A stretch of 64,000 bases of DNA from Planctomycetales bacterium ZRK34 (GCA_014873095.1 CP050848.1:1240001-1304000); one strand, 5' to 3'; counted from the first letter of the stretch, positions 9,484 through 18,819 are shown. Notes: generated by a model from the letters alone, not told the origin. A program made the numbers and translations.

Positions 9484-10015
9484 ACACTAGGCCGGGTTTT
9501 GTCATGGTCAAGCCGACTATCGCCACCAGATATTCATCGGAAAACGTCCGCATTATCCGATGTCGAGAATCAACGACTCAACGAATAAATATCCCCGGAT
9601 CAAGTTTGAACCGCTTGCCGAGAGTTCTGGCATGATCCGCTGTAATGCTGCGTTCGCCGCGCAGAATCATCGGCCCGAGCATTCGTGACGCTCCGAGCAG
9701 TTCCGACAGTTCCGCGCCACTCATCTCGTGCTCTTCAACGAGACTCTTGAGTACATCAAGCCCTGTTACCTTGCTGGTATTCACCTGCGTTTCGTCATGC
9801 TCGGCTTCGTACTTCTCGACGAACAGCGTGATGGCTTCGAGGTAATCTTCCTGGTCTGAGTTCAGATCGTAGCCAACCAGATTGCTGACCATCTCAACAG
9901 CGTTGGCATAATCGTTCGAATCATGGAGCGGCCGCGGAGGCAGGACTGCGACAAGATCGGCGTACGTCTCAGCAGGTGGCCAGTTGAATCTATTTGTGTT
10001 GTGACCAGTAGCCAT
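9478..10015. repeat. Left copy of ~538-bp direct repeat
   Basis: The segment starts at GGGCACACACTAGGCCGG and runs to the start codon of the HigA-like gene. It matches 59429-59966 in the same orientation with few differences except near the last 40 bases. A third, broken copy lies at 51603-51640 plus 51778-51878. Here and at 51603 the shared start lies immediately upstream of integrase sequence (leader PARNGV). Recombination between the two full copies would remove about 50 kb. Confidence 0.8.
9578..10015 (-). CDS. higA: HigA-like antitoxin, orphan copy
   Basis: The protein has 145 residues from the ATG at 10015. The N-terminal half is helical (PPAETYADLVAVLPPRPL, DLNSDQEDYLEAITLFVEK). The C-terminal HTH (MSGAELSELLGASRMLGPMI, ILRGERSITADHARTLGKRF) matches HigA/XRE-type antitoxins. 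It is nearly identical to the antitoxin at 59529-59966, which has a HigB partner. Here the gene upstream is instead the C-terminus of an IS-interrupted membrane protein, overlapping by a few bases. It could protect against the intact toxin or be a passive duplicate (inference). Confidence 0.75.
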   Translation of the reverse strand: MATGHNTNRFNWPPAETYADLVAVLPPRPLHDSNDYANAVEMVSNLVGYDLNSDQEDYLEAITLFVEKYEAEHDETQVNTSKVTGLDVLKSLVEEHEMSGAELSELLGASRMLGPMILRGERSITADHARTLGKRFKLDPGIFIR

Positions 10016-10177
10016 GATAGTCACTCCTCTAATGCTTGGTTGGCAAGCTCTTCTACATACCGACCAAGTTCTTTTGCCTGATAGTCACCAAGATTAAATT
10101 TAATCCAGTCAACATCTAGCGTTACTTTATACACGCCTGCCATACGCAAATCGCCATCCGTGGATTCAGAGTCAGGA

Positions 10178-11202
10178 ATGCCCTGTAGAAAAGCTCTGAT
10201 GTTCGGCGCGTGTTCGGTTGCGCGGTTGGGTCCAAGGCGTTAGATGATGAACGATGAGCCTGACATCCAAGTCGCCACGGAGGGTGACGGCGATGGCCCT
10301 GGGGGTCGGCCGGCGGGTGCTGCCGCGCTACGGTCACCGGTTCTCGCGTCACGACTTCACGCTGCCGCAGTTGTTCGCCGTCCTCGTACTGCGGCAGTTC
10401 ACACGCAACGACTATCGCGGCATCGTCGCCATGCTCATCGACTGGCCGACGCTGTGCAGCGACATGCAGCTTGCGAAGGTGCCGCACTTCACCACGCTGC
10501 AGAAGGCCGAGCGACGGCTTCTGCGCGACGCGCTGATCCGCCGCATGCTCGCGCAGACCGTGGCGCTGTTGCATCGTCATCCGGACACATCGCTGGAGAC
10601 TTCGCCGCTGATCGCCGAAGCGATCGACACTGCCGCTGCCGACTCGACGGGCTTCGAACTCGACGGCGCCAGCCGATACTTTGTGCGAAGAAAAGCGCGA
10701 TCGCCGGGTTTGTATCAAACCACGACCTATCGCCGATTCGCCAAACTCGGCGTCGTGGCCGATTGCGACAACCACCTGATCCTCGGCACCCACGCCACGA
10801 TGGGCCCGCGCCCCGATGTCGATCAACTGCTGCCGCTGATGGGCGGCATGTGCGTCAACGCCGTGCCGCAACGGCTGATCGCCGACGCCGGCTACGACTC
10901 CGAACCCAACCACATCCTGCTGCGCGAATACCTGAACATCACCTCGCTGATCCCCGCCACCGCCGGTCGTCCGACGCTCAAACTGCCGACCGGCAAATGG
11001 CGTTACCTCATGGCCACCGCCTTCGACGACGAGACCTACGGCCAGCGCTGGCAGGTCGAGACCGTGATGTTCATGCTCAAGCGCCACTTTGGCTCCGCCC
11101 TGACATCACGAAAGTATCAAACCCGCCGCCGCGAAATGAACCTCCGCGCCGTCACCCACAACCTGATGATCCTCAGATTTGCAGAGCTTTTCTACAGGGC
11201 AT
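10178..11202. mobile_element. IS5-like insertion sequence, copy 1
   Basis: The element is about 1.02 kb with terminal inverted repeats TGCCCTGTAGAAAAGCTCTG at both ends. It is flanked by a 7-bp direct repeat GTCAGGA (10171-10177 and 11203-11209), taken as the target duplication. It encodes a single DDE transposase, is far richer in GC than its surroundings, and matches copy 2 (16860-17882) essentially base for base in opposite orientation. Perfect copies and an intact duplication indicate a recent insertion. Confidence 0.9.
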
Positions 11203-11219
11203 GTCAGGAAATATTTTAA
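10254..11219 (+). CDS. DDE transposase of IS copy 1
   Basis: The protein has about 315 residues plus a short tail from flanking DNA, because the stop lies just outside the right terminal repeat. Catalytic triad candidates are Asp in AADSTGFEL, Asp in LIADAGYDSE, and Glu in QVETVMFMLKRHFGSAL, the last with the Y/R/K spacing of the IS5/IS4 group. The N-terminal part (HDFTLPQLFAVLVLRQF) matches the DUF772-like helical domain. The product cuts and pastes the element. Confidence 0.9.
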   Translation: MSLTSKSPRRVTAMALGVGRRVLPRYGHRFSRHDFTLPQLFAVLVLRQFTRNDYRGIVAMLIDWPTLCSDMQLAKVPHFTTLQKAERRLLRDALIRRMLAQTVALLHRHPDTSLETSPLIAEAIDTAAADSTGFELDGASRYFVRRKARSPGLYQTTTYRRFAKLGVVADCDNHLILGTHATMGPRPDVDQLLPLMGGMCVNAVPQRLIADAGYDSEPNHILLREYLNITSLIPATAGRPTLKLPTGKWRYLMATAFDDETYGQRWQVETVMFMLKRHFGSALTSRKYQTRRREMNLRAVTHNLMILRFAELFYRACQEIF

Positions 11220-11856
11220 TACGATAGTTGCTCCATTTGCCATCGGATTGCCGACGAAGCGATAAGACATAACTCTCTCCCACGTTATGATTATGACCGC
11301 CTGAGTCATATGCATGAAGCGATTCTAGCTCGTCGAATACACGCGACAATACATGCTTATCCGTGACGCTGACGATATGTTCAGGATTAACTTGTGGGTA
11401 CGGAGATCGGAATACCTGAATACTGATTTCGCTAACGTCATTACGTTTCCAATTAAATTGAACTGCAGCAACTGGGCCAACCCAGAACAGCAGTGAGGCA
11501 AGAAATACAAGTAGAACAATATATGATGCACGCCGATAACGGGCCAGCTCATACGCAGCATGAGGTATCTCGTTGACTTGACGTTGAATCTGTCGCAACT
11601 TCATTCTCAATACGATCCAAATGACAAGCGAGAATGGTGATATCAACGGCATAATGCCAACAGCTCGTATGGCTTGATCCCATCCGATCATGTAGACCCA
11701 CCATTCTCGCGACCAGTCACTGTCTGTTGTCCATCGTCAGATTTCATTTTCTCACTCTGAAATGGCCAGCAGCCAAAGATCGCAACATGGATGGTCAGCA
11801 TTCTGCATCACAATACAATGCACCTCAGTTAAACGGCAAGCGTGAATTGCCAGTTG

Positions 11857-12660
11857 TCATGGCGCATACGGGATACCAGCCAATAATGAGCGGAAGCAGC
11901 TGCTCATAGTCATCCCGACGAGGCCGAATATCCCAACGGCACTGACAGCTACACCAATGGCAAGCCAATACAGTCCTTGATATACCACGTAGCGCTCCAG
12001 ATCATGCTTGTCTTTTGGCTGACCATGTACCATAGGAACTGTCTGCCGGGTAATAATGGTCGTAAGAGCATTGGCAATGAATATCACACCAACCACAGTC
12101 ATGAGGCCTAGGCAAACAATCGCTGCGAACGCTGCTATCCTTAGAGAACGTTCCGTAACCGGTGGCATGAACAGGGCTGCGGCCATCAAAAACGCCACTA
12201 CACCCCCAATCAGCATAGCGAATAGTCTCCGGTTTATGCATGATTGAATTGACGGATCACGCAGCAGGTACATGACAAGCTCATGCTCTATCAGGGTCGC
12301 CACATCCTTCGAACTGACCGGCCACACTGTTCGAATCGTATCTTGGGGTATTTGATCATAATATGATTCTTTCTCAATAATGTAGTTGTTAAATTGCCCT
12401 CCTACGACGAGACACCACGCCAGATTATCCGTATCTCTCCTTCCCATTCTGGTTTCGCACAATTGCTTCCACTGTTTTGCCTCGATCAAGGCACGTACCT
12501 GATCACATGTTGGTGCGCCTTCCGCCTCGGATTCATGCATCGGTATCTCGGCCAAGCATGCCACTGAATAGGCCTCTGATAGCTTTTCAGGACCTGACCA
12601 AGTCCTGAACCTTTCCAGATATGCTTCAGCGGTCCACTTGTTGTATTCGTGTCGGATCAT
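11857..12660 (-). CDS. Hypothetical membrane protein
   Basis: The protein has 267 residues. The N-terminal 160 residues are soluble and acidic. Three hydrophobic helices follow (about 165-185, 192-215, 235-260). I recognise no family. It belongs to the leftward series of unrelated small membrane proteins between the two IS copies and begins 12 bases after the stop of the next gene upstream, so co-transcription is likely. The 165 bases downstream of it (11692-11856) hold nothing I can name. Confidence 0.55.
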   Translation of the reverse strand: MIRHEYNKWTAEAYLERFRTWSGPEKLSEAYSVACLAEIPMHESEAEGAPTCDQVRALIEAKQWKQLCETRMGRRDTDNLAWCLVVGGQFNNYIIEKESYYDQIPQDTIRTVWPVSSKDVATLIEHELVMYLLRDPSIQSCINRRLFAMLIGGVVAFLMAAALFMPPVTERSLRIAAFAAIVCLGLMTVVGVIFIANALTTIITRQTVPMVHGQPKDKHDLERYVVYQGLYWLAIGVAVSAVGIFGLVGMTMSSCFRSLLAGIPYAP

Positions 12661-12671
12661 ATCGATTCGTA

Positions 12672-13508
12672 TTATCTCGGCTCAACAACAATTTCAACTA
12701 CGTCTGGATTGGACAGATCAATTGTGGCGATACAATTATCTCGGGGACCACTGACGGTAACGTTATCTATCGACGATAGCATCGATGCGGCCAAGACCGC
12801 TTTTAGAATAGACAACTCGATGTGTTGTGTCTTGTCGGAAATAAACGCTAGCCGGTCCCAGACATCATCGAAAGTAACATCGACAGGAGAACACCCATAA
12901 ACGCGAGGCAACTCCACATTACGAACCAATCGAAGTGGGTGATGCATGGTCTTTGCAGCGTGTGTGAGCAAGCAGTTGACGTACCGACGTATCGGATCAC
13001 CCTCAGTCAATCCAGTATATAACAGATCATCATCCATATTATTGTGGCTGCCGATTTGGGCGCGATAGTCATCGGCTTCTGTTTCTGAGATCAACTTCTC
13101 GTCTAACAAGCGATCAACGAGTGCTAGTCGCTGCATAGATGACATATTTCGTTTCGCGGCATAGCTTGATTTAAGGCCCCATAGTAATCCACCGGAAACA
13201 ACACCTTCCATGATTCCAGCAGTTAGAGCTCCGTAATTCCCCGCCCACATCCCCCAAAGTGTCAATCCGAACGCCATAATACAGCCAGCCACCAGTATAG
13301 CTGACCACAACAGAGGTATATGGGCTGGACCGATGAGTTGTTCGATAACCAAATCGCGGAGTGCCTGGCTCTCACTGTCGGTAAGAAGATCATCCTTGGC
13401 ATCGCGGATTTCGCGAAGGCGAAGCACAATATCGTCCATGGGATTTTCGGAAGATGGCATGATCGTGCCCGAAAGCAAATGAAGCTCTTTGTCTACATCG
13501 CTAGGCAT
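12672..13508 (-). CDS. Hypothetical membrane protein
   Basis: The protein has 278 residues. A soluble N-terminus of about 70 residues (DDIVLRLREIRDAKDDLL) precedes two close membrane helices (about 85-105 and 112-130), and a soluble C-terminal domain of 130 residues follows. Stretches such as LVDRLLDEKLISETEADDYR resemble the short SHOCT-like helical module seen in membrane-associated proteins, but this is only a resemblance. It is the likely upstream partner of the gene at 11857-12660. Confidence 0.55.
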   Translation of the reverse strand: MPSDVDKELHLLSGTIMPSSENPMDDIVLRLREIRDAKDDLLTDSESQALRDLVIEQLIGPAHIPLLWSAILVAGCIMAFGLTLWGMWAGNYGALTAGIMEGVVSGGLLWGLKSSYAAKRNMSSMQRLALVDRLLDEKLISETEADDYRAQIGSHNNMDDDLLYTGLTEGDPIRRYVNCLLTHAAKTMHHPLRLVRNVELPRVYGCSPVDVTFDDVWDRLAFISDKTQHIELSILKAVLAASMLSSIDNVTVSGPRDNCIATIDLSNPDVVEIVVEPR

Positions 13509-13522
13509 CGATTATCCTTGCA

Positions 13523-13977
13523 TTATGACGACGCGGGCAATTTGCCGCAGACAGCCCCAGGCCAGTGGTAGTAGACTTCATACCCTCGATAGAATCGAGG
13601 CAATCGTTTGGGCCGATTCGGAGCAACTATGAGCTTGGCAGACAAGACTATCCTATTCATCTGCCCGAAGCTGACTTCGACTGTCGCAGGATAACCAAGC
13701 TTCTTAAGTTCCGCATTCAGCAACTCAATGATTGGCTCTGTAAGATGAGCACGGTCGTGGCTCTGCGATGGATGCGCACCTTCAATAATCTGCTTCCGTT
13801 CGGATGCTTCGAGGTGAGTAAATGCGCTTCAAAAGCACGCCGTCGTCGCTTGATGAAGCGGTTTGTCTTGAGGTCGAGAACCTTTCTACGGAACCAGCCC
13901 ATTGTTGACCTATATTGCTTGCATTGGAAAACTAGGTCCCTGAGTGTTTTCAAACCTAACCACGTAGTCTTTGCCAC
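13523..13977 (-). pseudogene. Probable frameshifted small gene
   Basis: The first frame starts at 13977 (MAKTTWLGLKTLRDLV) and reads a basic region up to about RRRRAFEAH. From about 13850 down, another frame, shifted by minus one, continues without stops as THLEASERKQIIEGAHPSQ, then TEPIIELLNAELKKLGY, to a stop at 13523. The second half has the better protein character yet has no start codon of its own. One extra base near 13830-13850 would explain this. The alternative is two overlapping small genes. The function is unknown. Confidence 0.4.
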
Positions 13978-14423
13978 AACTTACTCAGCCCAACAATCCC
14001 AAAGGCTTCACCCCGATGATCTGATGCGGCATAGACTGGCCGCAGGTGGTCATCGAGTGCGGCATGCTCGTAAACCTGCTTGATCACCTCTGGCATATCT
14101 ACGTATAGCTCCCAGCAGGTGCCATCTGTGTAGAATAGCAACGCATCTGCATTCTCTTGATCGAGAGATCGCGGCGGCGACGATGAGAACCCTCGCAACT
14201 CGATGTACTCTTCGCCGAATGATTCGCTGTATCGGCGTAATCCGCCACTTCGCCACAGTTCATTCTCTTCATTAAAGTGCGCTGGTGGTCCCATCCAAGG
14301 CTGCCATGCTGGATACCATCGAAGCTGATCAAGTTTGATGAGAACAGGCAAGTACACCTGTCTGAACCAGTAAGCCGGTGAGCCACGATAGTCATTGAGA
14401 AGTTGAATAAGTACGCCCTTCAC
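13956..14423 (-). CDS. Hypothetical protein, 155 aa
   Basis: A soluble protein rich in Trp and Tyr in the N-terminal half (YRGSPAYWFRQVYLPV, WYPAWQPWMGP) with no signal peptide. The central stretch (DALLFYTDGTCWELYVDMPEV) looks like a beta sandwich. I recognise no family. Its end overlaps the start of the next gene downstream by about 20 bases, and it begins 10 bases after the stop of the membrane gene upstream, so it is part of the same leftward operon. Confidence 0.55.
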   Translation of the reverse strand: MKGVLIQLLNDYRGSPAYWFRQVYLPVLIKLDQLRWYPAWQPWMGPPAHFNEENELWRSGGLRRYSESFGEEYIELRGFSSSPPRSLDQENADALLFYTDGTCWELYVDMPEVIKQVYEHAALDDHLRPVYAASDHRGEAFGIVGLSKLWQRLRG

Positions 14424-14432
14424 GCTGTTGCC

Positions 14433-15035
14433 TCAGTGATCTGCGCTGATGTTGTGACTAGCACATAATGTGCGTACCACAATTGCTGGAAGTGGTATGG
14501 CAATCAATATCCCAAGTGATCCGAGCAGTATCGATACAGAACCCAATACAAACCTGAGCCAATATATTGTTCCTAAATCATTCACAGGACGAACAAGTGT
14601 GGCTCCCAGTAGACATAAGCCAATACCACCGCCACCAATGATTAGAAAATTGACAAAATATCGAATCGCTTTCTGTTTGCGAGCACTTCTATCAATGACG
14701 CTTGCAGGCAACAATAGCTCCTGCTGTCGCTCACTATAATAATGTACTTCCCATTCTGAGCCTAGTTCTTCTTGTAGGTGCTTCCAAAGAATGCTTCCCT
14801 CCGAATCAAAAATGACTCTCGTCTCATCATTATCAAAGTCGGATGCCGCAGGGTCATTGTCGTCCAAAGTATCTGCATAGGACCGTGCCCATCGCTTGAT
14901 GTCATATCGAAGCTCATCGGAAATCGGTATGTCCTGTAAGTCCGTGGGTCCAACACGATGCCCCATCCACCATACCGCCTCGCCACCATACTCGGCCATG
15001 AGTTTGATCTGTTTCTTCACGACATCCCCTCGCAT
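14433..15035 (-). CDS. Hypothetical membrane protein
   Basis: The ATG at 15035 (MRGDVVKKQIKLM) is preferred because it overlaps the end of the upstream gene at 15017, as is usual in a tight operon. The product has about 200 residues: a soluble acidic N-terminal part, then two membrane helices near the C-terminus (IIGGGGIGLCLLGATLV and FVLGSVSILLGSLGILIAI). Family unknown. Confidence 0.5.
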   Translation of the reverse strand: MRGDVVKKQIKLMAEYGGEAVWWMGHRVGPTDLQDIPISDELRYDIKRWARSYADTLDDNDPAASDFDNDETRVIFDSEGSILWKHLQEELGSEWEVHYYSERQQELLLPASVIDRSARKQKAIRYFVNFLIIGGGGIGLCLLGATLVRPVNDLGTIYWLRFVLGSVSILLGSLGILIAIPLPAIVVRTLCASHNISADH

Positions 15036-15316
15036 ATCTGACGATGCAATGGGCGATATCGTCCGCAGGTGCCAGAACGACAATGAACGGCCCGTTCCAC
15101 ACCCTGGGACTTCTTGTACCGAACCACCCACCCACCACGTTGGAAATCGAGTTGACCACCGGGTCCGCGAGGATACAGAATCGTGACTTGGACAACCTCG
15201 TATCCATGTGTCCGTATTCGTCTGGCCACCATATGCCGATCAATTACCACGACAGCGATGAACAGACTTGCCGCTGATGCAATCAGAATCAAAAAGGTAA
15301 GATCAACCTGTGACAT
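15017..15316 (-). CDS. Small hypothetical membrane protein
   Basis: The protein has 99 residues from the ATG at 15316. A single N-terminal membrane helix (LTFLILIASAASLFIAVVV) is followed by a basic soluble tail. The tail contains paired strands (GYEVVQVTILYPRG, GGWVVRYKKSQG). It overlaps the start of the next gene. The family is not recognised; it may anchor a small beta domain facing the cytoplasm. Confidence 0.5.
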   Translation of the reverse strand: MSQVDLTFLILIASAASLFIAVVVIDRHMVARRIRTHGYEVVQVTILYPRGPGGQLDFQRGGWVVRYKKSQGVERAVHCRSGTCGRYRPLHRQICEGMS

Positions 15317-15369
15317 GGCCACCCGGCTTGTTAGTAGACCAACTTAATAATACCACGCCTACTGAGAAT

Positions 15370-16104
15370 CTACACGTGTCCCCTAATCCGATTTATAAGT
15401 TCTTCAATACCACACATCCCTCGCGGAACACGAAGACTCGTGCCATCTTTTAGGCGAATCGTGACATACGGTCGCTCTATGGGATTGGCACCTGTTTCTA
15501 ATGGCGTGTCGTTCAATTCGATGATATCCGACCATGGAATGTACCGCTCCCGGTATTGGATGCCATCGGGACCAGCAGCAATCCTGGATGACATCGTTTG
15601 CGCAATAATCAGCCAGATGTATTCCCACAAGGTCCACGCCGCGACAAGCCCGGTGATCAGCAACATGCACAAGCCGCCGATGCCATACTCTACAGGGAGC
15701 GGGCCAAAGAACGAACGCCAGACAAGGAACAACATCATGGCAGGTCCGCACAAACCAGCTAGCGGGATCGGCCATAACAGTAGAAGAGGGATGACCGACC
15801 GTCTGAGTATGATCAATTTGCCGTCACGACTGCGGTCACCCAGCTGATCTGACATATCTTCCATTACGAATGTCGCGTTGTCGCCAAAGAATACGAATTT
15901 GTCGCCCTTGATGCGGAAGACACATCTGAAGCCAAGTCGTGATTCGAATATATGAACGTCAGGGTGGCGGTTGGTCTCGGCGGGTACAACAGTACCGCGC
16001 TGTGCGAGCCATGTAAGCTTTTCAGACGTGGTAAGACCAACCAGTTTGCGTTCGATAGCTGGAGCTTGCGATTTGAGATCAAGAATTGGAAATGGATTGT
16101 CCAT
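15370..16104 (-). CDS. Hypothetical membrane protein with possible PH-like C-terminal domain
   Basis: The protein has 244 residues. The N-terminal soluble part of about 95 residues is followed by two membrane helices (about 103-125 and 140-165). A C-terminal segment of about 70 residues contains GPDGIQYRERYIPWSDIIEL and YVTIRLKDGTSLRVPRG, the pattern of bacterial membrane-linked PH-like domains. I recognise no function. It lies 15 bases downstream of the truncated membrane gene at 16120. Confidence 0.55.
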   Translation of the reverse strand: MDNPFPILDLKSQAPAIERKLVGLTTSEKLTWLAQRGTVVPAETNRHPDVHIFESRLGFRCVFRIKGDKFVFFGDNATFVMEDMSDQLGDRSRDGKLIILRRSVIPLLLLWPIPLAGLCGPAMMLFLVWRSFFGPLPVEYGIGGLCMLLITGLVAAWTLWEYIWLIIAQTMSSRIAAGPDGIQYRERYIPWSDIIELNDTPLETGANPIERPYVTIRLKDGTSLRVPRGMCGIEELINRIRGHV

Positions 16105-16119
16105 TTAAACAGCCCGGCA

Positions 16120-16859
16120 TCAGCTTCTATCCAAATACTCAATCACCTCTGAAACCGTACTCATCTCAGCAATATGTATTCTTTTCAACCGATTTGAAAG
16201 GCACTCAATAACAGAATGTCGAGTCGGGTTAAGTCGATTTAAGATAACCAAAAATTCCGCCACAGTTCGTTGTTGTTCGAAGAATGTCAGCGATGCAAAG
16301 CAATGAGCGCCGTCATCATTGCGCAACAAAGGTGACGGCACGTCGTACACATGTTCGAGAGCATGTTTCACATCGACAGCAATCGCAGGTTCTGGCTCCA
16401 CCGCCTGAACAGTCTCACCCACCAGAGTTCTGCGCCGCTTCACCCAAGATGCTCGAACAAATTCATTCATAATTTTGAGAATGAGCATGAGGAATACAAC
16501 TGCTATTACTGCCACAATGATCGCTATCCTGATTAAACCCAATGCGAACATTGCGCCCACATACACGGTCAACAACCACCAGCCGTAATGCTTCATGAAT
16601 TTTCTGAAGACCGGTTTGAAGCCGCCCCAGAGGCAGGGTTCGTAAGGATGTTTTTGCAGAAAATGTGTTCTTGTCATTTGTCGAAGCGACTTGTTCGCGG
16701 GATCGATGATTTCAGCGACATCCTCAACTGCAACAATGTCCCGTGCGTCTGCCAAGCGATTTGCACGTTCATAGTGTGTTGTTGCGAAGAGATAAAACGC
16801 CATATAGCTCAAAAATACAATTGCATAGCCTTCGATAGGGCCGTGATACGAGCGAAACC
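16120..16859 (-). pseudogene. Membrane protein gene, 5' end lost at IS copy 2
   Basis: The frame is open from the IS edge and encodes about 245 residues: one membrane helix close to the junction (YAIVFLSYMAFYLFA), a soluble stretch, then a helix pair (WWLLTVYVGAMFALGLI and IAIIVAVIAVVFLML), and a soluble C-terminal domain with a leucine-rich end (LVILNRLNPTRHSVIECL). The natural start is missing. Translation could initiate inside the IS only in a fused frame. Family unknown. Confidence 0.6.
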
Positions 16860-17807
16860 TGCCCTGTAGAAAAGCTCTGCAAATCTGAGGATCATCAGGT
16901 TGTGGGTGACGGCGCGGAGGTTCATTTCGCGGCGGCGGGTTTGATACTTTCGTGATGTCAGGGCGGAGCCAAAGTGGCGCTTGAGCATGAACATCACGGT
17001 CTCGACCTGCCAGCGCTGGCCGTAGGTCTCGTCGTCGAAGGCGGTGGCCATGAGGTAACGCCATTTGCCGGTCGGCAGTTTGAGCGTCGGACGACCGGCG
17101 GTGGCGGGGATCAGCGAGGTGATGTTCAGGTATTCGCGCAGCAGGATGTGGTTGGGTTCGGAGTCGTAGCCGGCGTCGGCGATCAGCCGTTGCGGCACGG
17201 CGTTGACGCACATGCCGCCCATCAGCGGCAGCAGTTGATCGACATCGGGGCGCGGGCCCATCGTGGCGTGGGTGCCGAGGATCAGGTGGTTGTCGCAATC
17301 GGCCACGACGCCGAGTTTGGCGAATCGGCGATAGGTCGTGGTTTGATACAAACCCGGCGATCGCGCTTTTCTTCGCACAAAGTATCGGCTGGCGCCGTCG
17401 AGTTCGAAGCCCGTCGAGTCGGCAGCGGCAGTGTCGATCGCTTCGGCGATCAGCGGCGAAGTCTCCAGCGATGTGTCCGGATGACGATGCAACAGCGCCA
17501 CGGTCTGCGCGAGCATGCGGCGGATCAGCGCGTCGCGCAGAAGCCGTCGCTCGGCCTTCTGCAGCGTGGTGAAGTGCGGCACCTTCGCAAGCTGCATGTC
17601 GCTGCACAGCGTCGGCCAGTCGATGAGCATGGCGACGATGCCGCGATAGTCGTTGCGTGTGAACTGCCGCAGTACGAGGACGGCGAACAACTGCGGCAGC
17701 GTGAAGTCGTGACGCGAGAACCGGTGACCGTAGCGCGGCAGCACCCGCCGGCCGACCCCCAGGGCCATCGCCGTCACCCTCCGTGGCGACTTGGATGTCA
17801 GGCTCAT
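16809..17807 (-). CDS. DDE transposase of IS copy 2
   Basis: Identical to the transposase of copy 1 up to the residues encoded by the terminal repeat (ELFYRA). The last 17 residues come from flanking DNA. The Asp-Asp-Glu triad (ADSTGFE, IADAGYD, QVETVMFML) is intact. Two inverted identical copies about 6 kb apart could invert or mobilise the stretch between them. Confidence 0.9.
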   Translation of the reverse strand: MSLTSKSPRRVTAMALGVGRRVLPRYGHRFSRHDFTLPQLFAVLVLRQFTRNDYRGIVAMLIDWPTLCSDMQLAKVPHFTTLQKAERRLLRDALIRRMLAQTVALLHRHPDTSLETSPLIAEAIDTAAADSTGFELDGASRYFVRRKARSPGLYQTTTYRRFAKLGVVADCDNHLILGTHATMGPRPDVDQLLPLMGGMCVNAVPQRLIADAGYDSEPNHILLREYLNITSLIPATAGRPTLKLPTGKWRYLMATAFDDETYGQRWQVETVMFMLKRHFGSALTSRKYQTRRREMNLRAVTHNLMILRFAELFYRAGFARITALSKAMQLYF

Positions 17808-17882
17808 CGTTCATCATCTAACGCCTTGGACCCAACCGCGCAACCGAACACGCGCCGAACATCAGAGCTTTTCTACAGGGCA
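16860..17882. mobile_element. IS5-like insertion sequence, copy 2 (inverted)
   Basis: The same 20-bp terminal repeats and length as copy 1, in opposite orientation. The flanks differ: AAACC on the left and CGTCA on the right, so there is no target duplication. Unrelated broken genes abut each side (a membrane protein lacking its N-terminus, and a TPR-like exported protein lacking its C-terminus). This suggests that a deletion or recombination between IS copies removed the DNA that once lay beside it. Confidence 0.9.
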
Positions 17883-18819
17883 CGTCAGCTGCCAATTCCA
17901 TTTTCTTCCTCGCCAAATCCTGCTCGGGATGCAGTTCAAGATATCGGCGATATGCGGCAAGTGCCCGATCAAGCAACGCTCCCTGTTGGTCGGCAGGCAA
18001 ATTCGGCTTGGCCAGGCTGCGAAGCCAGTCGCCAAGTTTCTCCGCTTCTGCTTCCGTCAGCGTATTGTTTGGCTTGGCTGCCAACGGCAAGCATTGACGC
18101 CAGGCCGAATCATTCAGTACATCGACATAAGCCATCGCGGCAACTGGATCATTCATTTCGACGACATAAATCTCAGCAAGTTCCTTCGCGACTTTTGCAT
18201 CGCGATGGTTCGCCGCGAATTGATCCTTAAGGTTTTTCAGTCGCTCGGCACGGTTCTGAATTTCAATCACCTGCTGAAGCCGCTGCCTAAGTTCATCCTG
18301 TTTGTCATAGCCGATTGCTCGCGCGACTGATGCGGCGCGGCGAAGAGTGATCGCTGCGGTCCTCTGGTCTGATTTCTGTTGAATGTCGGCCAGATGGACC
18401 ATCGCGTCTACCAGCTTCTGACCGGCGATGGCGCGCTCTGCTCCGCGCTGAGCTACGTACTCCTTCTGTCGCATCTCACTGATCCGCTCCGCCGCGACTA
18501 GCTGAAACGATTGGACATGCTCAGCCAAGAGAGTCATCGCCTCCTCGGCTGTTTCGTAACCCGAAGCATCTCGACTGCCAAGGGTGTACGCTTCCTCACA
18601 TAACAATGTCAGCAATTTCGGGGTTTCGATGCTATGGCGGGCCGCGTCGAGGAGTTGGCTAGCTAGCTGAACATCATCAGAAGTATCGCGAGTTGCATTT
18701 ACGGACCGAATTCGTTGGCCGAAGAGGCTGTCAAATATCTGTTGGGCATCTTGTGCGCCAGCATACGAACAAAACAGAGCTAGAATCAGGATGAACAACG
18801 GGTGTTTCAGATTTGACAT
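17883..18819 (-). pseudogene. Exported helical-repeat (TPR-like) protein, 3' end lost at IS copy 2
   Basis: The ATG at 18819 gives a signal peptide (MSNLKHPLFILILALF, cleavage near YAGA-QD). The mature protein is almost wholly helical with paired-helix repeats (QLLDAARHSIETPKLLTLL, YVEVMNDP-like and LAAYRRYLELHPEQDLARK segments), as in TPR-type planctomycete periplasmic proteins. The frame enters the IS after ELAADV, so an unknown length of the C-terminus is gone. Role unknown. Confidence 0.6.

Larger units (their letters stand above)
10021..11691 (-). pseudogene. Membrane protein gene interrupted by IS copy 1
   Basis: The 5' part (11203-11691) encodes a protein with two membrane segments (about residues 10-25 and 55-75) and a soluble C-terminal domain, up to RIKIFPD. 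The 3' part (10021-10177) continues with SESTDGDLRMAGVYKVTLD and ends ELANQALEE. Removing the IS and one copy of GTCAGGA rejoins the two parts in frame to a 212-residue protein. Translation now runs into the IS end and stops after nine foreign residues. The function of the protein is unknown; it belongs to a leftward row of small membrane proteins. Confidence 0.8.

Noticed and set aside
10122-11087. Long frames in other phases of IS copies (also 16120-17817 upper part and 16974-18230)
   Set aside because: They are shadows caused by the high GC of the transposase gene; they contain no domain and are rich in Arg, His and Pro.
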